Source: Clostridia bacterium (GTDB taxonomy: Bacteria > Bacillota > Clostridia > Oscillospirales > UBA644). From it: a stretch of 64,000 nucleotides of DNA. The stretch is from positions 62,001 through 126,000 of the forward strand of contig JAGBIM010000004.1 in assembly GCA_017934975.1 (NCBI GenBank), read 5' to 3'. The notes beneath the pieces were generated by a model. That model did no database searches. It worked only from the letters and a program-made list of their open reading frames with translations, and was not told where the DNA came from. Each line of letters begins with the position of its first letter. Positions within the stretch are counted from its first letter, which is position 1. Positions 41,318 to 48,870 of this stretch are shown here, piece after piece. Position numbers and translations under genes: made by a program.

Positions 41318-42397
41318 TCAAGGGGCGAAGGTAACGGTAAGTGCCACGGGATTGTGATCCGAGAAGCGGAAGCCCAGATCCTGCGTTTTTACGGTCGAAA
41401 CGGTAACGTTTGGTGAGACCAAAAATCCGTCGATGACGTACTTCTGACAATCCTCCGTATAGGGACGGTCAAGCAGGCGGCAGGTGGGGGTAGCGGCGTC
41501 AAAGGCAAACTGCCAGCCTTCGGGCAGCTGAGAGGCTTCCAACTGACCGGGAAGCCATTTTTCCGGCTCGGCAATGGGATAAAGGGCTTCGGTGCCGGGG
41601 AACAACTGGTTGAAATCGCCCCCCGCAATGACATAATTTCCCTTTGCATATTCCTCTTCCAGAACCTGCAGAAGCAGTTTGGTCTGGGCGATCTTTCCTT
41701 CCCCGTCGTCGTAGGCCTCCAGATGGAGATTGACCAGAACGATCTGCTTGTCGGAATCGGCAAGAGGGATGCGATTGATCAAAAGACAACGCTTCAGCTG
41801 AGCCACGCGAACGGGCCAGGAGAAGGGACAAGGCAGACTGACGCGGGTGGCGTCTTGGGCAAGATTCCGCGCGGAAAGGGTTGCAAGCCCCGATTCCACT
41901 CCGCCGATGGGAGGCAAGGGGAAGGGAACGAAGGCACATTTATAGTTCAGAGCAAAGGAAGACGCGGAGGGGATTTTTTCCGAAAGGGCGGCGTATTGAT
42001 CCATGCCGTCACTGCGGGAGGAATCCCGATCCACTTCCTGCAAAAGCCAGGCGTCCGCCTCGGTATTCTGCATAAAATTCAGAATCCCCGCAAAATTCTT
42101 TTCCACGGCTTCTTGGGAAGGAGGATCCACCATTTCACCGCCGTCCATAAAGAAATCGGATTCTTCTCCCAGACCGCTGTAGCCGATATTCCAGGAATAC
42201 ACCGTAAAGCTCTCCCCCACCGACGGCGAGGTCAGAGCTTGCTGAGGAGAAGTAACGGCAACCGCCTCCCGTTCATCGGGAGAATATTCGGTGATGCAAA
42301 GGTATCCGAAAAAGAGCAGGGCAAGCAGGAGAATCGGTCCCAGAACGAGACCCAGAATTTTTCCGACGAGTTTCAGAATTTTGAAAGTCAAAAACAT
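41318..42397 (-). CDS. Membrane-anchored endonuclease/exonuclease/phosphatase family protein
   Basis: A 359-residue protein with one N-terminal membrane helix (FKILKLVGKILGLVLGPILLLALLFFGYLC, residues about 5-34) and an exterior DNase I-fold domain. Motifs in order are VYSWNIGYSGLG, LLQEVDRDSSRS (catalytic Glu), LVNLHLEAYDDG, VIAGGDFNQLFPG, DGFLVSPNV and FSDHNPVAL (catalytic Asp-His). The enzyme class covers nucleases, phosphodiesterases, sphingomyelinases and inositol phosphatases, so the substrate is not known. The start at 42397 follows GAGGTG. Related enzymes lie at 43193 and 56015. Confidence 0.88.
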   Translation of the reverse strand: MFLTFKILKLVGKILGLVLGPILLLALLFFGYLCITEYSPDEREAVAVTSPQQALTSPSVGESFTVYSWNIGYSGLGEESDFFMDGGEMVDPPSQEAVEKNFAGILNFMQNTEADAWLLQEVDRDSSRSDGMDQYAALSEKIPSASSFALNYKCAFVPFPLPPIGGVESGLATLSARNLAQDATRVSLPCPFSWPVRVAQLKRCLLINRIPLADSDKQIVLVNLHLEAYDDGEGKIAQTKLLLQVLEEEYAKGNYVIAGGDFNQLFPGTEALYPIAEPEKWLPGQLEASQLPEGWQFAFDAATPTCRLLDRPYTEDCQKYVIDGFLVSPNVTVSTVKTQDLGFRFSDHNPVALTVTFAP

Positions 42398-42418
42398 AAT
42401 CAACACCTCTTTTCCCAT

Positions 42419-42447
42419 ATTATAGCATACTTTTTGAAGGCTGTCAA
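42419..42447 (-). promoter_or_regulatory. Promoter of the membrane EEP gene
   Basis: TTGACA (42442-42447), 17 bases, TATAAT (42419-42424), with TATGC before the -10. Confidence 0.9.
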
Positions 42448-42507
42448 TGGAAAGTGAAAGAACAATCTCGTTTTCCCAATAAAAATTTGAACAATTTGTA
42501 AACACTG

Positions 42508-42536
42508 TTGACAAACCGCAAAGGAAGTGGTATAAT
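42508..42536 (+). promoter_or_regulatory. Promoter of tRNA-Gln
   Basis: TTGACA (42508-42513), 17 bases, TATAAT (42531-42536). It is back to back with the promoter of the membrane EEP gene. Confidence 0.92.
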
Positions 42537-42569
42537 ATCCAAGGTTTCAAGAAAAACTGAATTCCATAT

Positions 42570-42643
42570 TGGGGAATTGTGTAAAGGTAGCACGACAGAC
42601 TCTGACTCTGTTTGTTGGGGTTCGAATCCCTATTCCCCAGCCA
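42570..42643 (+). tRNA. tRNA-Gln (anticodon CTG)
   Basis: Acceptor stem TGGGGAA/TTCCCCA, a D-arm region GTGTAAAGGTAGCAC, anticodon stem ACAGA/TCTGT with loop CTCTGAC, so anticodon CTG decoding CAG, a T-arm GGGGTTCGAATCCC and an encoded CCA end after discriminator G. All base pairs of the cloverleaf check by eye. Confidence 0.96.
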
Positions 42644-42648
42644 AAAAA

Positions 42649-42682
42649 GAACAACTCACTTTTGTGGGTTGTTCTTTTTTTG
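42649..42682 (+). terminator. Terminator after tRNA-Gln
   Basis: AGAACAAC and TCAC pair with GTGG and GTTGTTCT (one G-U), followed by TTTTTTTG. Confidence 0.9.
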
Positions 42683-42692
42683 TTGTATCAAG

Positions 42693-42793
42693 AGGGATTC
42701 GAACGGGCGAGGGAGTGAATGACAGTCCGGGGGACTGTCAGAGCCGAGCCCCGCCTGCTCCGCAGAGCAGGGCGAATCCCTATTCCCCAACCA
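42693..42793 (+). repeat. Branched palindrome built on a tRNA-Gln 3' end
   Basis: An outer stem AGGGATTCG (42693-42701)/CGAATCCCT (42773-42781) encloses two perfect hairpins, GACAGTCC/GGACTGTC (42721-42739) and CTGCTC/GAGCAG (42755-42770). The 3' arm continues into a 17-nt copy of the tRNA-Gln 3' end (42773-42789, identical to 42623-42639), then ACCA. Its 5' arm is the reverse complement of the T-arm sequence. Confidence 0.75.
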
Positions 42794-42795
42794 AC

Positions 42796-42836
42796 AAAAA
42801 ACGCACTTTTGTCTATCGACAAAGGTGCGTTTTTTG
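42796..42836 (+). terminator. Second terminator after the tRNA-like element
   Basis: AAAAAACGCACTTTTGTC and GACAAAGGTGCGTTTTTT pair almost perfectly (one G-U), loop TATC. Confidence 0.88.
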
Positions 42837-43010
42837 AATGATGTTTGCCTTCGGCAAATGATGACGGCTTCGCCTAATGATGCTCGCTTCGCGAATGATG
42901 TGTGCCTTGCGGCACATTAGGCAAACATCGCATCATTGCGAGTGAAACGAGCAACATCATTTTGAGCGAAGCGAAAAACATCATATCGACGAAGGCGATG
43001 CATCGTTTTG
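42837..43010. repeat. ATGATG-spaced hairpin array
   Basis: Short hairpins with three-base, mostly TTC, loops are separated by AATGATG: TTTGCC/GGCAAA, GGC/GCC, TCGC/GCGA and TGTGCC/GGCACA. From about 42920 the pattern runs in the opposite sense with CATCAT spacers (AACATCAT). No gene is present. Confidence 0.65.
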
Positions 43011-43136
43011 CGAGAGTTCAAAGTCATCCGCGAAAACGGCAAAAATATCTTTTTTATTGTCCTTACACAGAAAAACGGCCTTGTCTCCCCTGCCCATGAC
43101 GTTGGCTTGCGCCGGAACGGAATTTGAAATATAACG

Positions 43137-43173
43137 AAAAATGCACTTACGGAAAAACCGTAAGTGCATTTTT
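43137..43173 (-). terminator. Terminator of the large repeat/EEP gene
   Basis: AAAAATGCACTTACGG, loop of five, CCGTAAGTGCATTTTT; T runs on both strands. Confidence 0.9.
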
Positions 43174-43192
43174 ATTTGAATCAAAAACGGAA

Positions 43193-45907
43193 TTAACCGA
43201 TCGTGTTTTTGCGGAATTTACGGAAAACCGTATAACCGACAACGGCACCGAGGCTGATCAGCGACATCGTAAAGAATCTCATCACATCTGCGGAAAGATC
43301 GGAGGTTCCGGGATTCTTTTCGGGGGCTTTGTCCAGAAGACGGATATCGGCAATGAGCATATTGTGGTCACTCAGATCTCTGCGGTCCACCTTGACGTCG
43401 AGAATTTCGATATTCGGGCTGACGATAATATTATCGATGGCCTTGTTCTTCCAGGAGGAGGGCTTGTCGAAGTTGGTCCAGGTGTCGAAGGTTCCGAATT
43501 CGCCGCCGTTGGCAACGGAATAGCCGGCCTTCTTGAACAGATTGAATTCGGAAACGTTGTAGGCATTGAAATCTCCGAACACAATCACGTATTTTTCCTG
43601 GTCCATAATACGGATCAATTCTTCGAATTCCGCCTTGCGGTTAATGGAGAAGTTGGTTTCCAAGGAACAGTGCGCGTTGATCAGACAGACCTTCTTGCCG
43701 TTGATGGTGGTGTAGGACTTGGTATACTGGCGATCCTTATTTTTTGTAAAGGATTTTGCAACGTAATTTTCAATCGCCGTCTTGGAAACGAGATTCTTTC
43801 CGAAACCGGTTGCGGTAGAAAACTGATAACGGTATTTGTATGCGAAGAGGGCGTCCTCGGCAGTCATGGTGTTGCTGCGGTCAAAGAAGCGGAGCCACTC
43901 CTGACCTGCTAAGATATCCACGTCGTTGTCGTCCAGCATCTTCTTCCAGGCGGCGAGGACCGTATCGACCTTACTGTCTTCCACGAATTTGGTGGCACCG
44001 TCGTTCCACAGCCCGTAGTTCATCGTTGCTACTTTGATATGGTTGGAGGATTTGGTACAGGTAATGTTGAACTTGGACCACATTTCTGCGGTGATGTTGC
44101 CGCCGGCAACGGGATAAACGCTGATACGGAGCTCCGTGGGAACCTTGCCGTTCTTCTCGGTGATCTTCAGCTCGGTATCCTTGGTTACGGTGGTGTAACC
44201 GAAGTCAGCGATTTCACCCTTTTCGTCATAGTAGTAGATCCAAAGACCGTACTGCTCGTCGGAGAAATCAAAGGTAAAGGTATCGTCCTTTTCGCAGGGG
44301 AAGATGGCGTGGCGACGGTCTGTGCCCCCGTGAACGGCGTTGCCGTAGTAGGAACCCAGTTTCCAGTTTGCGGTACGGAAAAGATTGTAATCCGCCATAG
44401 TTTCCCCTACAACTCCTTCCGTAACGTAGCATTCCGCGTCAAAGCCCGCCCACATTTCGTCGGTCAGATTTCCGTCGGGGTTGGGGCAAACGGTAATGCG
44501 CAGATTGGTGGGAACGCGGCCGTTGATGGTCTTTATGGTATATTTCATACCGTTTGTCAATTCGAACCAATCACCGCCGATGGAACCGTTGGCATCGGCA
44601 GGATAAACGTAAATGCGCCAGTTGGAAGAGGGCATATTGAACGTGAACTGCTGGCCCTCTTCGCAGGGGATCACGGTATAGCGACGGGTGGTGGAATGCC
44701 CCGTATTGGGCGCGGCAGCGTCATAGAAGGACCCCTTGTTCCAAGTGGCTTCCTCAAACAGATCCTTTGCGGGGGGTGCAGGTTTGGAGACCTCGATCTT
44801 CACATCAAAGTTTTTCCACATTTCGTCGGTCAGGTTGCCGTCGGGGTTGGGACAAGCGGTGATACGCAATTCCGTAGGCATCCGACCGCTGATTGCCTGA
44901 ACGGTATACTCCATTCCGTTGGTTGCTTCAACCCAGTTGATGGAACCCGTCGCGTCGGCGGGATAAACGTAAAGCCGCCAGTTCGTGCTGGGCATCGTGA
45001 ACGTCACAACATCCCCTTCGGCGCAGGGAATCACCGTATAGCGACGGGTGGTGGCGTGGTCAAGATTAGGCGTAGCACCGTAATAAGACCCTTTGAACCA
45101 TTCACGACCGAGGGAGTCGGTAATCTTTTTGGTCTCTTTGGTAATCACCACGTCAAAATCTGCCCACATTTCGTCGGTGAACGTTCCGTCGGGGTTGGGA
45201 CAGGCGGTGATGCGAAGCTCCGTAGGCATCCGTCCGCTGATCTCTTGCACGGTATATTTCGTTCCGTCTACCGGTTCGGTCCAGTTAATCGATCCGTTGG
45301 CATCCGCGGGATAAATATAAAGACGCCATTTCGTACTGGGCATATCGAAATCAAAAACGTCCCCTTCTTCACAGGGAATGACGGTATATCTGCGCGTGGT
45401 ACCCTGATCCGTGTTGGGAGTAGCACCGTAATAAGACCCTTTGAACCATTCACGGCCCGTGGAGTCTTTAATCTTTACAGACTTTTTGGAGATTACCACG
45501 TCAAAATTCGCCCACATCGGGTCGGTCAGCGTTCCATCGGGTTCGGGACAAGCGGTAATGCGAAGCTCCGTAGGAGTGCGTCCGCTGATTTCGGAAACGG
45601 TATATTCCGTACCGTCCACAGGCTCGGTCCAGTTGATGGGACCGTTGGCGTCGGCGGGGTAAATGTAAAGACGCCAGTTGGTGCTGGGCATAGTAAAGTA
45701 GAGTTTATCGCCCACGTCGCAGGGAATGACGGTATACCTGCGGGTAGTAGCGTGCCCCGTATTGGGCGTGGCTCCGTAATAAGACCCTTTTTCCCAGGTC
45801 AGATTGTCGAGGACCACACCCGTATCCCCTGCTGCGGAAAAGGGAATTACGGAAAGCAGTCCGCAGATCAAAACTAAGGCCAAGGCGAATGATAAAACTT
45901 TTTTCAT
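43193..45907 (-). CDS. Large surface protein: five tandem repeats, EEP nuclease-like domain, sorting-like tail
   Basis: A 904-residue exported protein. A signal peptide (about 1-25) is followed by five repeats starting near residues 40, 156, 272, 391 and 517, the first three exactly 116 apart. Each has KGSYYGATPN, TTRRYTVIPC, WRLYIYPADANGS and ISGRxPTELRITACPxPDG; the fifth is divergent. A DNase I-fold domain (about 624-860) has LAGQEWL, INAHCSLE, VFGDFNAYN, AIDNIIVS and LSDHNML. The end has NPGTSD, a hydrophobic helix and KFRKN, like a sortase signal. The start follows GAGGAGG. It is divergent from an AraC regulator. Substrate unknown. Confidence 0.88.
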   Translation of the reverse strand: MKKVLSFALALVLICGLLSVIPFSAAGDTGVVLDNLTWEKGSYYGATPNTGHATTRRYTVIPCDVGDKLYFTMPSTNWRLYIYPADANGPINWTEPVDGTEYTVSEISGRTPTELRITACPEPDGTLTDPMWANFDVVISKKSVKIKDSTGREWFKGSYYGATPNTDQGTTRRYTVIPCEEGDVFDFDMPSTKWRLYIYPADANGSINWTEPVDGTKYTVQEISGRMPTELRITACPNPDGTFTDEMWADFDVVITKETKKITDSLGREWFKGSYYGATPNLDHATTRRYTVIPCAEGDVVTFTMPSTNWRLYVYPADATGSINWVEATNGMEYTVQAISGRMPTELRITACPNPDGNLTDEMWKNFDVKIEVSKPAPPAKDLFEEATWNKGSFYDAAAPNTGHSTTRRYTVIPCEEGQQFTFNMPSSNWRIYVYPADANGSIGGDWFELTNGMKYTIKTINGRVPTNLRITVCPNPDGNLTDEMWAGFDAECYVTEGVVGETMADYNLFRTANWKLGSYYGNAVHGGTDRRHAIFPCEKDDTFTFDFSDEQYGLWIYYYDEKGEIADFGYTTVTKDTELKITEKNGKVPTELRISVYPVAGGNITAEMWSKFNITCTKSSNHIKVATMNYGLWNDGATKFVEDSKVDTVLAAWKKMLDDNDVDILAGQEWLRFFDRSNTMTAEDALFAYKYRYQFSTATGFGKNLVSKTAIENYVAKSFTKNKDRQYTKSYTTINGKKVCLINAHCSLETNFSINRKAEFEELIRIMDQEKYVIVFGDFNAYNVSEFNLFKKAGYSVANGGEFGTFDTWTNFDKPSSWKNKAIDNIIVSPNIEILDVKVDRRDLSDHNMLIADIRLLDKAPEKNPGTSDLSADVMRFFTMSLISLGAVVGYTVFRKFRKNTIG

Positions 45908-45925
45908 ATTTTCTCCTCCTCGTTT

Positions 45926-46019
45926 AAGTCTATATTGACTTTTCCTTAATTTTATGATACAATAAAAAAGTCGAAAAAGCAATCGTTTTTTTTTGCTTTG
46001 TTTTAGGACAATATTGACT
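45926..46019. promoter_or_regulatory. Divergent control region with direct repeats
   Basis: ATATTGACT occurs at 45932-45940 and again at 46011-46019; the first copy is also part of AAGTC-TATATT-GACTT. A minus-strand promoter TTGCTT (45977-45982), 17 bases, TATCAT (45954-45959) lies between. These are candidate AraC operator half sites. Confidence 0.5.
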
Positions 46020-46032
46020 AAACCGGGAGGGT

Positions 46033-46857
46033 ATGATCTTGCAACGCTACGAAACGCACTTGATGGAACACCCCATGATTCCCTTTATTTTCCTCAATAA
46101 TTTTTATTGCAACCCCACACACGTCTCCTGCATTTGCAACTGGCACGAGAACGTAGAGCTTTTGATTATTACCAAAGGGCGGGGGACGGTACAAATCAAC
46201 GAGCAAGCGTATTCCGTGGAAAAGGATGATATTGCAGTCATCGGATCCAATCAGATTCACGATATTTTTTCCAAAGATCAGATGGAATACAGTTGTCTGA
46301 TCATCGACCGGAGTTTCTTTTTACAAAACGATGCGGACAGCAATAAATTTTCGTTCCGTCCCGTGATACGGGACCACCGGCTGCTCGAATCGATCAAAGG
46401 GTTTGAAGAAGAATTTCTTAAACCGGAAGACACTCCCTATCGGGTCCAGGCACTGCGCAGTTACGCGCTGCAGATTTTGCTTCCTCTTTTGCGTTATTAC
46501 GGAAAAGAAGAAAGGGAAGTGAAAAACGAGAAAAAAATTCACCTCACCATTAAGAAGGTTCTGGGAAAAATCCGCGCGGAGAGCCACACGGATCTTACGC
46601 TGGAATCCATTGCAAAGGAAGAAGGCTGGAGCAAATACTATTTGGCACGGGAATTTCGAAGACTGACGGGGCAAACGCTGGTTTCCTTTTTAAACGTGGT
46701 ACGCTGCGAAAACGCAAAAAAGCTGCTGATTGAATCCAATCTGTCCGTGGGTGAGATCGGCAGACAGTGTGGCTTCAACGACCATACGTACTTCACGCGA
46801 ACCTTCCGCGCACACACGGGAGAAACGCCCGGAGCATACCGAAAAAAACGGCACTAA
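46033..46857 (+). CDS. AraC-family transcriptional regulator
   Basis: A 274-residue regulator with an N-terminal cupin domain (WHENVELLIITKGRGTVQIN, then YSVEKDDIAVIGSNQIHDIF) that should bind a small ligand, and a C-terminal double helix-turn-helix. DNA-binding sequences are LTLESIAKEEGWSKYYLAREFRRLTGQTLVSFL and VGEIGRQCGFNDHTYFTRTFRAHTGETPGAYR, both typical. It is divergent from the large repeat/EEP gene and shares its 125-base control region, so it probably regulates that gene. The ribosome site GGGAGGG is close to the ATG. Confidence 0.94.
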   Translation: MILQRYETHLMEHPMIPFIFLNNFYCNPTHVSCICNWHENVELLIITKGRGTVQINEQAYSVEKDDIAVIGSNQIHDIFSKDQMEYSCLIIDRSFFLQNDADSNKFSFRPVIRDHRLLESIKGFEEEFLKPEDTPYRVQALRSYALQILLPLLRYYGKEEREVKNEKKIHLTIKKVLGKIRAESHTDLTLESIAKEEGWSKYYLAREFRRLTGQTLVSFLNVVRCENAKKLLIESNLSVGEIGRQCGFNDHTYFTRTFRAHTGETPGAYRKKRH

Positions 46858-46892
46858 AAAAGAACGGCACGACTTAACGTCGTGCCGTTCTT
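46855..46892 (-). terminator. Terminator of rplL, shared with the AraC gene
   Basis: AAGAACGGCACGAC, loop TTAAC, GTCGTGCCGTTCTT (14 pairs); the minus strand continues with a run of Ts. Confidence 0.9.
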
Positions 46893-46908
46893 GGCATTTG
46901 AGGTGAAA

Positions 46909-47286
46909 TTACTTCAGTTCAACCTTAGCGCCGGCAGCTTCGAGAGCTTCCTTAGCGGCATCGGCATCAGCCTTGGAGACCTTTTCCTTGACAGCCTTGG
47001 GAGCGTTGTCAACCAGGTCCTTAGCTTCCTTCAGGCCCAAACCGGTGATTTCACGAACGGCCTTGATAACGCCCATCTTGGAAGCTCCGACGTCAGCAAG
47101 GATAACGTCGAATTCATCCTTTTCAGCTTCAGCAGCAGCGCCGGCAGCGGGAGCAGCGGCAACCACGGTAGCAGCAGCGGCGGAAACGCCGAATTCTTCT
47201 TCGATTGCCTTTACGAGTTCAGCAACTTCGAGAACGGTAAGAGTCTTGAGTTCTTCAACAATGTTAGTAATCTTTTCGCTAGCCAT
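46909..47286 (-). CDS. rplL: Ribosomal protein L7/L12
   Basis: A 125-residue acidic stalk protein. The N-terminal dimerisation domain [20 protein letters not shown] is followed by the Ala/Gly hinge ([20 protein letters not shown]) and the globular C-terminal domain [43 protein letters not shown]. This part binds elongation factors. The alanine-rich hinge is normal in size. It follows rplJ by 54 bases, the usual order. Confidence 0.98.
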   Translation of the reverse strand: MASEKITNIVEELKTLTVLEVAELVKAIEEEFGVSAAAATVVAAAPAAGAAAEAEKDEFDVILADVGASKMGVIKAVREITGLGLKEAKDLVDNAPKAVKEKVSKADADAAKEALEAAGAKVELK

Positions 47287-47340
47287 TTTAAATTTCCTCC
47301 TGAATAATGAGTTTAGGTAGTTGCGTGACGATGATGATTC

Positions 47341-47850
47341 TCACGCTTCTTGGGGTTCGGACATTTTTTCCACGTACTGGTTCAACACCACAGCCAGGTT
47401 GCGGGTAGAAGCCTGGAGAACGTACATAAGGTTGACCAGAGACTGTTCCTTGGAAGGAACGGCCGCAAGAGCCTTAACGCCGGATTCATCCATTACTTCG
47501 CCTTCGCAGAAGCCAGCTTTGATCTTGAAGTTTTCGTGAGTTTCTGCAAACTTGCAGAGGATCTTCGCGGGAGAAATCACATCGTTGGTGGAAGTAGCCA
47601 GAGCGGTGGTGCCTTCCATGTGGACGTCGAGGGCTTCATAGCCGACGTTCTTCAGCGCGAACTTGGTCAGAGTGTTCTTGACGACGGTATATTCCACACC
47701 GGCGGCACGAAGCTCACGACGAAGCTGCGTATCGTCCGCGACGTTGATACCGCTGTAGTCTACGAAGACACCGGCAGCAGCGCCCTTGATGCGATCGGTA
47801 ATCTGAGCGACTACCTGCTTCTTGGATTCGAGAATCTTTTCACTTGCCAT
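47341..47850 (-). CDS. rplJ: Ribosomal protein L10
   Basis: A 169-residue protein that anchors L7/L12 dimers to the ribosome. The sequence begins MASEKILESKKQVVAQITDR, continues with VFVDYSGINVADDTQLRRELRAAGVEYTVVKNTL (family signature) and ends in the helix that binds L12. The start at 47850 has GGAGGTG 6 bases upstream; an in-frame ATG 10 codons upstream lies in the leader. Autoregulation by the L10-L12 complex through the leader is expected. The acidic C-terminus EKMSEPQEA fits. Confidence 0.97.
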   Translation of the reverse strand: MASEKILESKKQVVAQITDRIKGAAAGVFVDYSGINVADDTQLRRELRAAGVEYTVVKNTLTKFALKNVGYEALDVHMEGTTALATSTNDVISPAKILCKFAETHENFKIKAGFCEGEVMDESGVKALAAVPSKEQSLVNLMYVLQASTRNLAVVLNQYVEKMSEPQEA

Positions 47851-47880
47851 TTTTTTCACCTCCGGAAAAGACATGAACAA

Positions 47881-48004
47881 TAAAAAATGCTCTTCTGCAC
47901 CTCAAGGCGCAAAAGAGCACAGAAAAAACCGCAAGGGTTTATCGGCTTAATTTCGCGTCCTCGATAGGCATATTTCAGCATAAAGCACCTATTGTCTTAG
48001 GAAC
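47881..48004 (-). ncRNA. L10 leader RNA with attenuator hairpin
   Basis: The leader carries CAATAGGTGC and GCCTATCGAGG pairing regions with AATTAAGCC, as in L10 leaders of Bacillota. It ends in TGCTCTTTTGC/GCAGAAGAGCA (47888-47919), one internal mismatch, followed by a run of six Ts, a terminator that could be controlled by the L10-L12 complex. Boundaries are approximate. Confidence 0.85.
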
Positions 48005-48010
48005 TCGGTT

Positions 48011-48039
48011 AGTATATCACATTTTTCGGGATCTGTCAA
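48011..48039 (-). promoter_or_regulatory. Promoter of rplJL, overlapping the radC stop
   Basis: TTGACA (48034-48039), 17 bases, TATACT (48011-48016), with TGTGA before the -10. The radC stop TGA is part of the -35 box. Confidence 0.9.
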
Positions 48040-48860
48040 GCCTTATCCTCATTTGTTTGCTTTTTTTTCACAATATCCGCCAAAAGCTTCTGATAACGCG
48101 CCATAAAATCCGTCACGTCGGTTACGTCTGCCGAATCCCGCAGCAGGACGGAAAACTTAGGTCTGTCGGTTCTGAGATTCCCGCTTTGGGCAAAGGAAAC
48201 GAAATCGTTTTTCCCGTCAAAAATCAGATGATCCACCAAGGGAATGTCGATCAGACTCAGCGCTGCTTCCACCTCGTCCGTCGCGTTGAAATCCTCCTGG
48301 GAAGGAAGACTCACCCCGGAAAGATGATTGTGGGCAAGAATCAGACCCTGGGGCTTGTGACGAACGATAAATTCCAGCACGTCCGTAATGACGAAGGAGG
48401 CGGTATCACGGGACCCCTCGGCAATCCATTCGTCGGCGATTACCTGAAAAGAGTTGTTCAACCCGATAATCATGACCCGTTCCCGTTTCAGATTGGCGAA
48501 GCGGGGCAGGAAAAGATCTCCGACGGCGTTGGCATCGTAAATGGGCTTCCGGACCTTTTTACGCCCGTGGGATTCCCGCATCACGCGAGAAAACAGCTCC
48601 TTCATCGCCGCAAACATGGTGGCAGAGACATCCCCAAGGCCCTCCACGGAGCTGATCTGTTCCACGGGTGCGTACAAAACGCCCGAAAGGGAGCCGAACC
48701 GTTCCAACAGCTTATGGGCGGTTTCGTTGGTATCCTTTTGAGGAAGGGCGTAGAAGAGCAACAGTTCCAGGATTTCGTGATCCGGAAGAACCGAGGGATT
48801 TTCTGCAAAGCGGGCACGCAAACGCGAGCGATGCCCCGCGTGATGATGCTTCGGCGGCAT
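48036..48860 (-). CDS. radC: RadC/JAB-domain protein
   Basis: A 274-residue RadC-like protein. The N-terminal part carries a helix-hairpin-helix-type region (SVEGLGDVSATMFAAMKELF). The C-terminal JAB/MPN domain has the metal-binding motif AHNHLSGVSLPSQEDFNAT, matching HNHxSGxxxPSxxD except Leu for the usual Pro after HNH. Despite its name the family is not proven to act in DNA repair; MPN relatives are metallopeptidases or metal-binding. It begins 10 bases after galT, so it is probably co-transcribed. Short acidic-basic tail KKKQTNEDKA. Confidence 0.9.
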   Translation of the reverse strand: MPPKHHHAGHRSRLRARFAENPSVLPDHEILELLLFYALPQKDTNETAHKLLERFGSLSGVLYAPVEQISSVEGLGDVSATMFAAMKELFSRVMRESHGRKKVRKPIYDANAVGDLFLPRFANLKRERVMIIGLNNSFQVIADEWIAEGSRDTASFVITDVLEFIVRHKPQGLILAHNHLSGVSLPSQEDFNATDEVEAALSLIDIPLVDHLIFDGKNDFVSFAQSGNLRTDRPKFSVLLRDSADVTDVTDFMARYQKLLADIVKKKQTNEDKA

Positions 48861-48870
48861 ACTATACTCC

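Noticed and set aside
42570..42793. A second functional tRNA gene at 42693-42793
   Set aside because: There is no D-arm or anticodon arm; only the 3' arm is tRNA-derived.
44039..45877. Long plus-strand open frame opposite the repeat/EEP gene
   Set aside because: Antisense to a protein with a clear signal peptide and catalytic motifs; Val/Gly/His-rich shadow sequence.
43193..45907. Tandem repeats as a CRISPR array or satellite DNA
   Set aside because: Units are about 350 bp, in frame and encode conserved protein motifs, with no short spacers.
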